Below, piece by piece: positions 25,824 through 33,511 of a stretch of 36,204 bases of DNA; position 1 is the stretch's first letter; every line of letters begins with the position of its first letter. The DNA comes from Methylaequor sp002691245 (lineage in GTDB: Bacteria; Pseudomonadota; Alphaproteobacteria; Methylaequorales; Methylaequoraceae): contig NZHH01000052.1 in NCBI GenBank assembly GCA_002691245.1, positions 1-36,204 on the forward strand. The letters run 5' to 3'. Made by a program: the position numbers and the translations under genes. The notes beneath the pieces were generated by a model. It was not told the DNA's origin. It did no database searches and was given only the letters and a program-made list of their open reading frames with translations.

Positions 25824-26390
25824 ATGAAAAAGAAATCAACAACTCATAGCAATTTTTTTAAAAGTGATTGCTCAACAAAAATCTGTGACGAAGTTAATTG
25901 TACGGAAGTAGGTGAATATGAAGCTCCTAAATCTCCAAATAGCAATGAAAAATATACTTTTTGCCTACATCACATTAAATCTTATAATAAAAGATGGAAC
26001 TATTTTGCAGGAAAATCTCAGAAAGAGATTTATGATTTTCAAAAAAACGATTTTCTCGAAGGCAAGCCCACTAGACCATTTTCAAAAGGTTCGATGTCAA
26101 AAATTAAATTCCAATTTCGTCATTTTTTTGATAAACACAACATGGAATTTAGAAAAAAAAGAAAAGTATTTGAAAATAACGTAAATTACAGTTTAAATGA
26201 AAAAATCGAAATATCACTTAACATTTTAGAATTAAAACCTAACGTTAGCAAAGATAAACTTAAACAAAGATATAATTCTTTAGTAAAAAAGTATCACCCT
26301 GATGTAAAAAACAATATAGAAGATAAAGAGATGAAAATTAAAGAAATAAATAAAGCTTATAAAGTCCTTCAGAAATATGTGAAAAATTAA
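25824..26390 (+). CDS. DnaJ-domain protein with N-terminal Cys/His region
   Basis: 188-aa co-chaperone-like protein with the J domain at the C-terminus (residues about 128-186): LNILELKPNVSKDKLKQRYN, KKYHPDVKN with the Hsp70-activating HPD motif, then EINKAYKVL. The N-terminal half has CDEVNCTEVGEYEAP and FCLHHIKSYN, a C-x4-C ... C-x-x-H arrangement that may bind metal. This architecture, beside bolA and directly before cobS, is common in alphaproteobacteria. Its stop and the cobS start share a base (TAATG), so the two are translationally coupled. Target unknown; assembly help for the CobS/CobT ATPase is a guess from context. Confidence 0.88.
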   Translation: MKKKSTTHSNFFKSDCSTKICDEVNCTEVGEYEAPKSPNSNEKYTFCLHHIKSYNKRWNYFAGKSQKEIYDFQKNDFLEGKPTRPFSKGSMSKIKFQFRHFFDKHNMEFRKKRKVFENNVNYSLNEKIEISLNILELKPNVSKDKLKQRYNSLVKKYHPDVKNNIEDKEMKIKEINKAYKVLQKYVKN

Positions 26391-27358
26391 TGCTAGTTGA
26401 AAATAATAAATTAAATATAAAGCCTCATAAAACAATAGATTCCTCAAAAATATTCGGGACTTCTAAAAAAATATTAGTTCCGTTCTTCGAAGAAAAATCA
26501 GATTTGGTTCCAGCAATAGATGAAAGTTATATCTTCGATGATATGACCACTACATCAATTTTGATGGGATTTAAATATAATAAAAAAGTATTAATACAGG
26601 GTCTTCATGGAACAGGTAAATCCTCACACATAGAGCAAATTGCTGCCAGACTAAATTGGCCGTGTGTAAGAATAAATTTAGACGGGCATATAAGTAGATT
26701 CGATTTGTTAGGGAAAGACGGAATTGTTTTAAAAAATGAAAAACAAGTTACGACATTTAAAGAAGGCTTGCTCCCGTGGGCAATACAAAACCCGGTTGCA
26801 CTTGTTTTAGATGAATATGATGCAGGAAGACCAGACGTAATGTTTGTAATTCAAAGAGTACTTGAAGCAGAAGGAAAACTCACGCTTCTTGATCAAAGGA
26901 CCATTATTACTCCTAATCCATTTTTTAGAATCTTTGGCACCTGCAACACTCTAGGACTTGGCGATACGTCAGGTTTGTATTATGGGACACAAAATTTAAA
27001 TCAGGGTCAACTTGATAGGTGGAATATTTTTAGTGCCCTCAATTTCCTAAAACCTGATATCGAAGAAAAAATTATTAAAAGTAAAATTAAAAAAGGTAGC
27101 AAAAAGCTTTTAGATTCGATTGCTAAAATGGTTCAACTAGCCAACTTAGTCCGTGAAGCATTTAAAAACTCAGAATTATCCGTTATCATGTCACCAAGAA
27201 CTTGTATAATATGGGCAGAAAATTTTGAAATCTTTGGGGATATTGACCTAGCCTTTAAGCTTTCCTTTTTAAATAAATGCGATCAAAATGATAAGAAAGT
27301 GATTAATAAATTTTATCAAAGGTGTTTTGGAAGAGAAATTATAGTTATTACCAATTAA
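26390..27358 (+). CDS. cobS: CobS-type AAA+ ATPase (cobaltochelatase subunit)
   Basis: AAA+ ATPase that with CobT forms the chaperone-like motor of the aerobic CobNST cobaltochelatase. Walker A is GLHGTGKSSHIEQIA, Walker B ALVLDEYDAGRPDV, and the sensor block is FFRIFGTCNTLGLGDTSGLYYGT, all characteristic of CobS. The N-terminus has FGTSKKILVPFFEE.., close to the CobS start. Length 322 aa is normal. First of the cobS-cobT pair, coupled to dnaJ. No cobN or corrin-ring genes are in the window, and alphaproteobacteria without B12 synthesis may keep this pair, so a different substrate is possible. Confidence 0.92.
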   Translation: MLVENNKLNIKPHKTIDSSKIFGTSKKILVPFFEEKSDLVPAIDESYIFDDMTTTSILMGFKYNKKVLIQGLHGTGKSSHIEQIAARLNWPCVRINLDGHISRFDLLGKDGIVLKNEKQVTTFKEGLLPWAIQNPVALVLDEYDAGRPDVMFVIQRVLEAEGKLTLLDQRTIITPNPFFRIFGTCNTLGLGDTSGLYYGTQNLNQGQLDRWNIFSALNFLKPDIEEKIIKSKIKKGSKKLLDSIAKMVQLANLVREAFKNSELSVIMSPRTCIIWAENFEIFGDIDLAFKLSFLNKCDQNDKKVINKFYQRCFGREIIVITN

Positions 27359-27367
27359 GATTGATAA

Positions 27368-27715
27368 ATGAATAGTGAAAAAGAAACAACAGCAAAAACT
27401 TTATCAAAACAAAAAATCAAAAAATTTTCTGGTCAAAAAGTTTCAGTAAGTCAAAATTGCATGCAAAGCAACATTTTAGAAGATTTTAGTTTTTCTGAAT
27501 CTGAGAGAGGTTGGTATGACATTGCTTCTTTAAATTTGAGGCATATTAATGCGACTTTATTTAATGAATATTGTCCTGTAAATATTGAAAAAAAAGAAAT
27601 TTTCAAAATTTTTGCTACAACAAGATCACTGGTCAAAGGTTTTAAAGAATTTCAGGGATGTAAAATTAATATAAAAAAGGTTCTTCCTATATTCAAAAAA
27701 AAAAATTTTCTCTGA
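27368..27715 (+). CDS. cobT: CobT N-terminal fragment (frameshifted from the rest at an A11 tract)
   Basis: 115-aa frame that corresponds to the CobT N-terminus: a TAKTLSKQKIKKFSG start, then RGWYDIASLNLRHINATLFN, matching the 'aD..AlrlRhHd..lH' block, and EIFKIFATTRSLVKGFKEFQG, matching the 'ifda.EqaRvea.G...m.G' block. It ends FKKKNFL-stop at a run of 11 A (27695-27705). With ten As it would read FKKKIFSEKSKLNQTIFD and continue straight into the 27726-29024 frame, giving one CobT of about 551 aa. It is therefore the front part of the same gene, not a separate protein. Confidence 0.85.
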   Translation: MNSEKETTAKTLSKQKIKKFSGQKVSVSQNCMQSNILEDFSFSESERGWYDIASLNLRHINATLFNEYCPVNIEKKEIFKIFATTRSLVKGFKEFQGCKINIKKVLPIFKKKNFL

Positions 27716-27725
27716 AAAATCTAAG

Positions 27726-29024
27726 TTGAATCAAACAATTTTTGATGTGTGTATGCAATCATTTGAAGATAAAAAACTTAATTTCAAATCAAAAAAAGAA
27801 AAATTTCCAACTATTGAGAAAAGTAAATTTAAGACAATAATTAATCATTTTGAATTCGAAGAGGAATTTTATAAGAGTGTAAACAAGTTAATTGATTCAT
27901 TTGAATTAGGTTTGGATAAAAATGAATTTGAAAAATCTGAAACAGAACCCAAAGTCGATAATCCAACAGAAAAAGAGAATAAAACAGAAAAAATGAAAAA
28001 AATAGAATTAGTAAAAAAATCAAGTGGAAAGGATAAGGAAAAAAAATCAGAAAACTCTGGAAACCAAAGCACTGAAAAACTAATTGAAAAAAGTTTAAAT
28101 AATTACAGTATATTTACAAAACAGTACGATATTTTTACTAAAGCAGAACAAATAATTAAATATAAAGAACTTAAAGAGCTTAGAGAAAAATTTGATGAAG
28201 AATGTAAGGATAATACAAAGCTAATAAATAAACTGGCTAAAAAACTTGAAAAACTCCTATATTCTTTAGATTTTAGTACATGGAAGTTTGATCAAGAAGA
28301 GGGGTATTTCGATAGTTCTCGATTTTCTCAATTTATTGCAAGTCCTTATAATACAAATATCTTCAAGCTAGAAAGAGAAAACACAGAGAAAAACACAGTA
28401 GTTTCTTTATTATTGGATAACTCTGGTTCAATGAGAGGAAAGCCAATTGTAACATCTGCAATGACTGCCGAAATTATTACTAAAACATTAGAAAAATGTA
28501 GGGTAAATGTAGAAATATTAGGATTTACAACAAAAGAATGGAAAGGTGGACAGTCAAAAAAACTTTGGGAAAAAAGGAAAAGAATACCAGATCCTGGAAG
28601 ATTAAATGATTTATTACATATTGTTTATAAAGATGCAGACACCTCATGGAATCAAACAAAACTTAATTTAGGATTAGTTCTTAAAGATGGTTTGCTCAAA
28701 GAGAATATTGACGGAGAGGCATTAATTTGGGCTAGTAGTAGGCTAAAAAAAAGATCAGAAAAAAAAAAAATATTAATTGTAATATCTGACGGAGCGCCCG
28801 TGGATGACTCGACACTCTCTTGTAATAATTCTAATATATTAGACAATCATCTAAGAGAAGTCGTATCAAATATTGAGAAAACAAAGGAAATTGATCTGAT
28901 AGCCATAGGTATAGGTCATGATGTATCAAAATATTACAGTAAGGCTTTTACAATTGATGATGTAGATAAATTGGGGGAAATTATTATTGATAATTTAACG
29001 GATATTTTAGGGAAGAAAAAATAG
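27726..29024 (+). CDS. cobT: CobT-type von Willebrand A protein (cobaltochelatase subunit), main part
   Basis: Partner of CobS in the cobaltochelatase motor. After a long acidic/lysine-rich linker (residues about 60-115), typical of CobT, comes the C-terminal VWA domain: VVSLLLDNSGSMRGKPI with the D-x-S-x-S metal site, TTKEWKGGQSKKLWEK, GRLNDLLHIVYKDAD, and ILIVISDGAPVDDST, all CobT signatures. The TTG at 27726 is only the first possible start in this frame; the natural protein begins at 27368 and is separated by a one-base shift in the A11 tract. A second long run, A12 at 28759-28770 (EKKKIL), is in frame. Ends tail-to-tail with rpmB, stop codons adjacent. Confidence 0.92.
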   Translation: MNQTIFDVCMQSFEDKKLNFKSKKEKFPTIEKSKFKTIINHFEFEEEFYKSVNKLIDSFELGLDKNEFEKSETEPKVDNPTEKENKTEKMKKIELVKKSSGKDKEKKSENSGNQSTEKLIEKSLNNYSIFTKQYDIFTKAEQIIKYKELKELREKFDEECKDNTKLINKLAKKLEKLLYSLDFSTWKFDQEEGYFDSSRFSQFIASPYNTNIFKLERENTEKNTVVSLLLDNSGSMRGKPIVTSAMTAEIITKTLEKCRVNVEILGFTTKEWKGGQSKKLWEKRKRIPDPGRLNDLLHIVYKDADTSWNQTKLNLGLVLKDGLLKENIDGEALIWASSRLKKRSEKKKILIVISDGAPVDDSTLSCNNSNILDNHLREVVSNIEKTKEIDLIAIGIGHDVSKYYSKAFTIDDVDKLGEIIIDNLTDILGKKK

Positions 29025-29033
29025 CTATTTTTT
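29016..29033. terminator. Candidate bidirectional terminator / palindrome at the cobT-rpmB junction
   Basis: An 18-bp perfect palindrome, AAAAAATAGCTATTTTTT, whose centre TAG|CTA holds both stop codons (cobT on plus, rpmB on minus). On the plus strand it is followed by further Ts (eight in a row), and on the minus strand by a similar run. The stem is nearly all A-U and has no proper loop, so intrinsic termination would be weak. Role inferred from position. Confidence 0.35.
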
Positions 29034-29312
29034 TTCAGATTTCAAAACAATAAGTTTTTTTAATTTTCTTGTTTCCTCAGTAAGATCTGAATTTTTTGTA
29101 TTGACTATGTAATTATCGATTCCTCCATTTTTTTCAACAGTTTTTATTCCACGTGATGATACTTTTAATTTAATTTTCTTACCTAGAGTTTCAGAAAAAA
29201 AAGACACGCTATGGAGATTAGGATAAAATCGTCTTTTAGTTTTGTTAACAGCATGACTGACATTATTTCCCGCCATTGGTTTTTTTTTTGTTATGCTACA
29301 CTTATTTACCAT
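29025..29312 (-). CDS. rpmB: 50S ribosomal protein L28
   Basis: Ribosomal protein of the large subunit (95 aa). The start CSITKKKPMAGNNVSHAVNKTKRRFYPN contains the L28 core pattern GNNVSHa..KTkRRf.PN. The middle VSSRGIKTVEKNGGID matches 'kvsarglRtidK.ggld'. The usual first zinc-ribbon CXXC seen in some L28 forms is absent (one Cys), the common proteobacterial state. It follows meaB by 15 bp and shares its stop region with cobT; bolA-dnaJ-cobST next to rpmB is a conserved alphaproteobacterial block. An A10 tract (ITKKKP) is in frame. Confidence 0.95.
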   Translation of the reverse strand: MVNKCSITKKKPMAGNNVSHAVNKTKRRFYPNLHSVSFFSETLGKKIKLKVSSRGIKTVEKNGGIDNYIVNTKNSDLTEETRKLKKLIVLKSEKK

Positions 29313-29327
29313 TTTACTAATAAAATA

Positions 29328-30512
29328 TTAAATGTTGTTAAAAATTAATTTAACTGCATTATTAACATCTAATTTTCCATTTTCCACATCTTTAATTATT
29401 TTTTTTGTAAAATTTTTTAATTTTACGTCATTTACAATATAATCTTCTATTTGTGTATTTAAGTTTCTCCAAATGGCATTTACTTTTTGTGTTTTCCTAG
29501 TCTCATAAAAAGATTTATTCTTTTTACATTTGTTAAAAAATTTTTCTATAAAACTCCAAATTTCATCCAAGCCAGATTCTTCAACTGAGGAACAAGATAA
29601 AACTCCTGGTAATAAATCTTTTCTACTTTTTGAGATTAAACTCTGTGCATTTTTATACTCTTGCATTGTTAGGTAGGCTGACTTTTTTAGATTTCCATCG
29701 GCTTTATTAACAATTATCAAATCAGCCATTTCAATTATTCCTTTTTTAATACCTTGTAGTTCATCTCCTCCAGAAGGCAATAAGAGAACTATAAAAATAT
29801 CAACCATATCGTAAACAGACGTTTCTGCCTGTCCTACACCCATAGTTTCAACAAAAATAATATTAAAACCAGCCTGCTCTAAACATAAAATTGAATCACT
29901 TGTTTTTTTTGCAACTCCACCAAGGTGTCCTTGACTTGGAGAAGGACGTATGAAAGCTCTATCATTTACAGAGAGTTTCATCATTCTGGTTTTATCACCC
30001 AAAATAGAGCCACCAGTACGTTTTGAAGATGGATCAACAGCTAATACAGAAACTTTATAACCTAAATTAATTAATTTCATTCCAAAAGATTCAATAAAAG
30101 TAGATTTTCCAACACCTGGCACACCAGTTATACCAATCCTAAGACTTTTATGATTTTCCTTAATTAGAGATAATAAATAATTAGCTTCTAGTTGATGACT
30201 TTTCAAAGAAGATTCAACAAGAGTAATTGCTTTAGCTAAATATTTTTTTTCACCTAAACTTAATTTTTCATAAATTTCATTTACTTTATCTTTTTGATTT
30301 TCTGATAATTTTTCTGAGTTGATATTTTTTATATAAAAATCATTTGCATCTACGAGCTTATCTGTTGCTTCATAGATTTTATTTAAAATATCTTTTTCAG
30401 GTAATCTGCCTCCATTAATATATCGTGATAAAGAGACAGGAGAAATTCCAATTTCTAAGGAAAATTCTTTATTGGAAATATTATTAAATTTTAAGTAATC
30501 CTTAAGCCTCAT
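29328..30512 (-). CDS. meaB: MeaB/ArgK-type GTPase of methylmalonyl-CoA mutase with an N-terminal XRE-like HTH domain
   Basis: MeaB protects and reactivates methylmalonyl-CoA mutase and gates B12 cofactor loading. Residues about 75-394 are a complete MeaB: LAKAITLVESS, P-loop GITGVPGVGKST (130-138), VDPSSKRTGGSILGDKTRM, FVETMGVGQAE, and the VNKAD base-specificity motif. Residues 1-60 are extra: LKDYLKFNNISNKEFSLEIG, ISPVSLSRYINGGRLP and IYEATDKLVDANDFY form a typical Cro/XRE helix-turn-helix with its final helix. MeaB proteins are usually about 330 aa; this one is 394, the excess being the HTH. A dyad sits just before its start codon. It follows the mutase by 24 bp. The HTH could bind DNA or serve as a protein contact. 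Confidence 0.9.
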   Translation of the reverse strand: MRLKDYLKFNNISNKEFSLEIGISPVSLSRYINGGRLPEKDILNKIYEATDKLVDANDFYIKNINSEKLSENQKDKVNEIYEKLSLGEKKYLAKAITLVESSLKSHQLEANYLLSLIKENHKSLRIGITGVPGVGKSTFIESFGMKLINLGYKVSVLAVDPSSKRTGGSILGDKTRMMKLSVNDRAFIRPSPSQGHLGGVAKKTSDSILCLEQAGFNIIFVETMGVGQAETSVYDMVDIFIVLLLPSGGDELQGIKKGIIEMADLIIVNKADGNLKKSAYLTMQEYKNAQSLISKSRKDLLPGVLSCSSVEESGLDEIWSFIEKFFNKCKKNKSFYETRKTQKVNAIWRNLNTQIEDYIVNDVKLKNFTKKIIKDVENGKLDVNNAVKLIFNNI

Positions 30513-30515
30513 TAT

Positions 30516-30532
30516 TTAACCGTTTTGGTTAA
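30516..30532 (-). promoter_or_regulatory. Inverted repeat (candidate operator or RNA hairpin) before HTH-meaB
   Basis: TTAACC-N5-GGTTAA, a perfect 6-bp inverted repeat with a 5-bp spacer, fills most of the 24-bp gap between the mutase stop and the meaB start and ends three bases before the ATG. No separate Shine-Dalgarno is visible there, so as RNA the hairpin would cover the ribosome-binding region. As DNA it is of a size an XRE-type dimer could bind, and the downstream gene encodes such a domain. Function inferred. Confidence 0.45.
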
Positions 30533-30536
30533 TTTA

Positions 30537-32657
30537 CTATAAAATATTTACAATTTCAATAGCTGCTTCTTGTATATTAGTTCCAGGTCCAAAAACTTTT
30601 GAAACTCCTAACTCATACAAAAAAGGATAATCGTCCGGAGGGATAACTCCACCACAAATTACTTTAATATCATTGGCTTCATTTTTTTTTAGCTCACTCA
30701 TTAGTAAAGGAACCAATGTTTTGTGACCTGCTGCTAATGTTGACACTCCTATAATATGAACATCATTTTCAACTGCTTGCAAAGCCACTTCCTCTGGAGT
30801 TTGAAATAGAGGGCCAATATCGACATCAAAACCAAGATCAGAAAATGCAGTGGCTATCAATTTTGCTCCTCTATCGTGACCATCTTGACCCATTTTAACA
30901 ACCAACATTCTTGGTCTTCTTCCATTTTTTTTCACAAACTTATCTAACTCAATATCTATTAGATCAATCTTTCCATTATTTTTTATTGTTTTTCCATAAA
31001 CACCAGTAATTGTTTTTGTTGAAAGATTATGCCTTCCAAAAACACTTTCCATTGCTGAAGTCATCTCACCAACAGTGCATCGATTTCTTGAAGCTTCAAT
31101 ACAAATTTCAAGTAAGTTTCCCTTTCCAGATGCTACATTTTTTATCTTCTCTAAATAACTTTTAACGATTTTATTATCTCTGTTTTCTTTTAAACTATTT
31201 AGTCGTGAAATTTGTTTTTTCCTTACCTCTTCATTATCAATTGATAATATATTAATATCTTGTTTCTCAGTTGGTTGGTATTTATTTACACCAACAATTG
31301 TTTCTTCTTTTGAGTCTACCCTAGCCTGTTTTTTTGCAGAACTTTCTTCAATCCTCATTTTAGGTATTCCCATTTCAATTGCCTTAACCATACCTCCAAC
31401 ATTATCTATTTCGTCAATTAATTTTTTTGATGCTTGAACAATATTGGAAGTAAGGCTCTCAACATAATATGAACCAGCAAGTGGATCTATAACATTACAA
31501 ATACCAGTCTCTTCAGATAAAATAAGTTGAGTATTTCTCGCTATTCTTGCTGAAAAATTTGTTGGAAGAGCAAGTGCTTCATCAAAACTATTGGTATGAA
31601 GAGACTGTGTCCCTCCCATAACTGCTGCCATTGCTTCAATTGTAGTTCTGACAATATTATTATATGCATCTTGCTCAACCAATGAAACACCAGATGTTTG
31701 ACAATGGGTTCTTAATGCAAGACTTTTGTTGTTTTTGGGTTTAAACTCTTTAACAATTTCTGACCACATAAACCTGGCTGCTCTCATTTTTGCTATCTCC
31801 ATAAAAAAGTTCATTCCAATTGACCAAAAAAATGACAGCCTGGGCGCGAACTCATCAATGTTTAAACCACGATCTAATGCTGACTTTATATATTCTTTTC
31901 CATCTGCTAATGTATATGCCAATTCTTGCACTTGATTAGCTCCAGCCTCTTGCATATGATAACCACTTATAGATATAGAGTTAAATTTGGGCATTTGTTT
32001 TGATGTAAATTCTATTATATCTGCTACAATTCTCATGCTTGGTTGAGGTGGGAAAATGAAAGTATTACGCACCATAAATTCCTTCAGTATATCGTTTTGA
32101 ATTGTGCCAGTTAGTTTTTCTCTAGGACAACCTTGTTCTTCCCCAGAAGCAATAAAACTAGCTAAAACAGGTATTACTGCCCCATTCATAGTCATTGATA
32201 CACTCATTTGGTCTAGTGGAATTCCATCAAATAACATATTCATATCTTCAATTGAATCAATAGCCACACCAGCATTTCCGACATCTGCTAATACTCTTGG
32301 ATGATCCGAATCATACCCTCTATGTGTAGCCAAATCAAATGCAACTGAAAGACCCATTACCCCATTTTTTAATCCATCTTTATAAAATTTATTTGATTCT
32401 TCTGCTGTTGAAAAACCAGCGTACTGCCTAATAGTCCAAGGCCTATTAGTGTACATAGTTGCCCTTGGTCCTCTTGTAAATGGAGGTAAACCAGGCAAGC
32501 CTATTTTATGATTAAGTTTTTTTAAATCATCTTCTGTGTATAACGGCTTCACTTTAATACCCTCTGGTGTTTCCCAGTAATGTTCATTAAGTTTTTTATC
32601 TTTTAATTCTTTATTTGCTAGATTCTGCCAATCAATAAACTCATTAGTTTTATCCAA
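30537..32657 (-). CDS. scpA: Methylmalonyl-CoA mutase (single-chain)
   Basis: Adenosylcobalamin-dependent isomerisation between methylmalonyl-CoA and succinyl-CoA. The N-terminal TIM barrel has GPRATMYTNRPWTIRQYAGFSTAEESN, FDLATHRGYDSDHPRV and SISGYHMQEAGA, with the catalytic His in RTHCQTSG and LHTNSFDEALALPT. The C-terminal B12 domain has the DxHxxG ligand motif (DGHDRG, 592-597; His594), GVSTLAAGH and VICGGVIPPDDY. 706 aa matches the large catalytic chain. The start is TTG at 32657 with AAGGA 8 nt upstream, directly after the corrected end of the HAD gene. Upstream of its chaperone meaB; forms the propionyl-CoA end route together with the malyl-CoA lyase at 18.3 kb. Confidence 0.96.
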   Translation of the reverse strand: MDKTNEFIDWQNLANKELKDKKLNEHYWETPEGIKVKPLYTEDDLKKLNHKIGLPGLPPFTRGPRATMYTNRPWTIRQYAGFSTAEESNKFYKDGLKNGVMGLSVAFDLATHRGYDSDHPRVLADVGNAGVAIDSIEDMNMLFDGIPLDQMSVSMTMNGAVIPVLASFIASGEEQGCPREKLTGTIQNDILKEFMVRNTFIFPPQPSMRIVADIIEFTSKQMPKFNSISISGYHMQEAGANQVQELAYTLADGKEYIKSALDRGLNIDEFAPRLSFFWSIGMNFFMEIAKMRAARFMWSEIVKEFKPKNNKSLALRTHCQTSGVSLVEQDAYNNIVRTTIEAMAAVMGGTQSLHTNSFDEALALPTNFSARIARNTQLILSEETGICNVIDPLAGSYYVESLTSNIVQASKKLIDEIDNVGGMVKAIEMGIPKMRIEESSAKKQARVDSKEETIVGVNKYQPTEKQDINILSIDNEEVRKKQISRLNSLKENRDNKIVKSYLEKIKNVASGKGNLLEICIEASRNRCTVGEMTSAMESVFGRHNLSTKTITGVYGKTIKNNGKIDLIDIELDKFVKKNGRRPRMLVVKMGQDGHDRGAKLIATAFSDLGFDVDIGPLFQTPEEVALQAVENDVHIIGVSTLAAGHKTLVPLLMSELKKNEANDIKVICGGVIPPDDYPFLYELGVSKVFGPGTNIQEAAIEIVNIL

Positions 32658-33511
32658 TTTTTTTTCCTTAAAATATTAAATCCCTCATGTAGAAAGAGGG
32701 ATTTATTGTTTTTTTTTTTTATTAAATCATTTAATTTATCTTTATCAATACCGGAATCATTATTTACTTCTCTATGAATACCTGAGGTAATAAGAAGAGA
32801 ATCTAAGTTTTGGGAGTTTGCTCCTCTTATGTCATTTTCTAAAGAATCACCAATAACTAAAATTTTACAACCTTTATTGTTAAACTTTAAATAAGTATAT
32901 TCATAGATTTCGTCGAATGGTTTACCATAATATTCAACTCTGCCACCTATCTTTTCATAATATTCTGCAAGTAACCCTGCACAAATCATAAATTTTTCTC
33001 CACGAACAACTGTTTTGTCAGGGTTAGAACATATCATCACTGGATTTGATTTAATAAGCTCATTAAGTAATGGCTTATAATTCTCTAGAGAATCATGATC
33101 ACCCCACGGACCAGTATTAATAATAATATCGACATTTTTCTTATTTTTAACAACATTTAAACTCAAACCATCAACCAAATGAAAATCTCTTGGCGGACCA
33201 ATTAAATAACAATTCAAATTTTTTCTATTTTTCAGTTTTTGCCATGTCAACTCTCCTGATGAGATTACATCCTCGTAAAGACTCTCATTTAATCCAAATT
33301 CTTCCAGTTGTTTTTTGATCACAAAGGATCTCCTTGGTGCATTAGTTAAAAAAAAAACTTTTTTCTTATTTTTTTTTAATTTTTTTAGAGTTTCTTTAAC
33401 ATCTGCGAAGAGAGAAATACCATTATGAATGACTCCCCATAAATCTATGAAAAAACAGTCATAATGAGATTGTATTTCAGATAATTTTTTTAGTTCTATA
33501 GATTCAATCAT
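32618..33511 (-). CDS. HAD superfamily class IIA phosphatase (TIGR01459-like), 3' end shifted at an A12 tract
   Basis: Predicted phosphatase of the NagD-like class IIA group. Motif I is FFIDLWGVIHNG (D-x-W-G-V, as in this alphaproteobacterial subfamily), motif II FFLTNAPRR, and motif IV VIGDSLENDIRGANSQ. Substrate unknown. Read literally the frame runs to 32618, overlapping the mutase start by 40 bp with an unfamiliar tail. Removing one A from the 12-A tract on the coding strand (32709-32720) gives the tail KKKTINPSFYMRDLIF and a stop at 32668, a 280-aa protein ending just before the mutase's AAGGA ribosome site; this tail fits the family's C-terminal pattern better. Overlaps pyrD by 8 bp. 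Confidence 0.85.
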   Translation of the reverse strand: MIESIELKKLSEIQSHYDCFFIDLWGVIHNGISLFADVKETLKKLKKNKKKVFFLTNAPRRSFVIKKQLEEFGLNESLYEDVISSGELTWQKLKNRKNLNCYLIGPPRDFHLVDGLSLNVVKNKKNVDIIINTGPWGDHDSLENYKPLLNELIKSNPVMICSNPDKTVVRGEKFMICAGLLAEYYEKIGGRVEYYGKPFDEIYEYTYLKFNNKGCKILVIGDSLENDIRGANSQNLDSLLITSGIHREVNNDSGIDKDKLNDLIKKKNNKSLFLHEGFNILRKKNWIKLMSLLIGRI

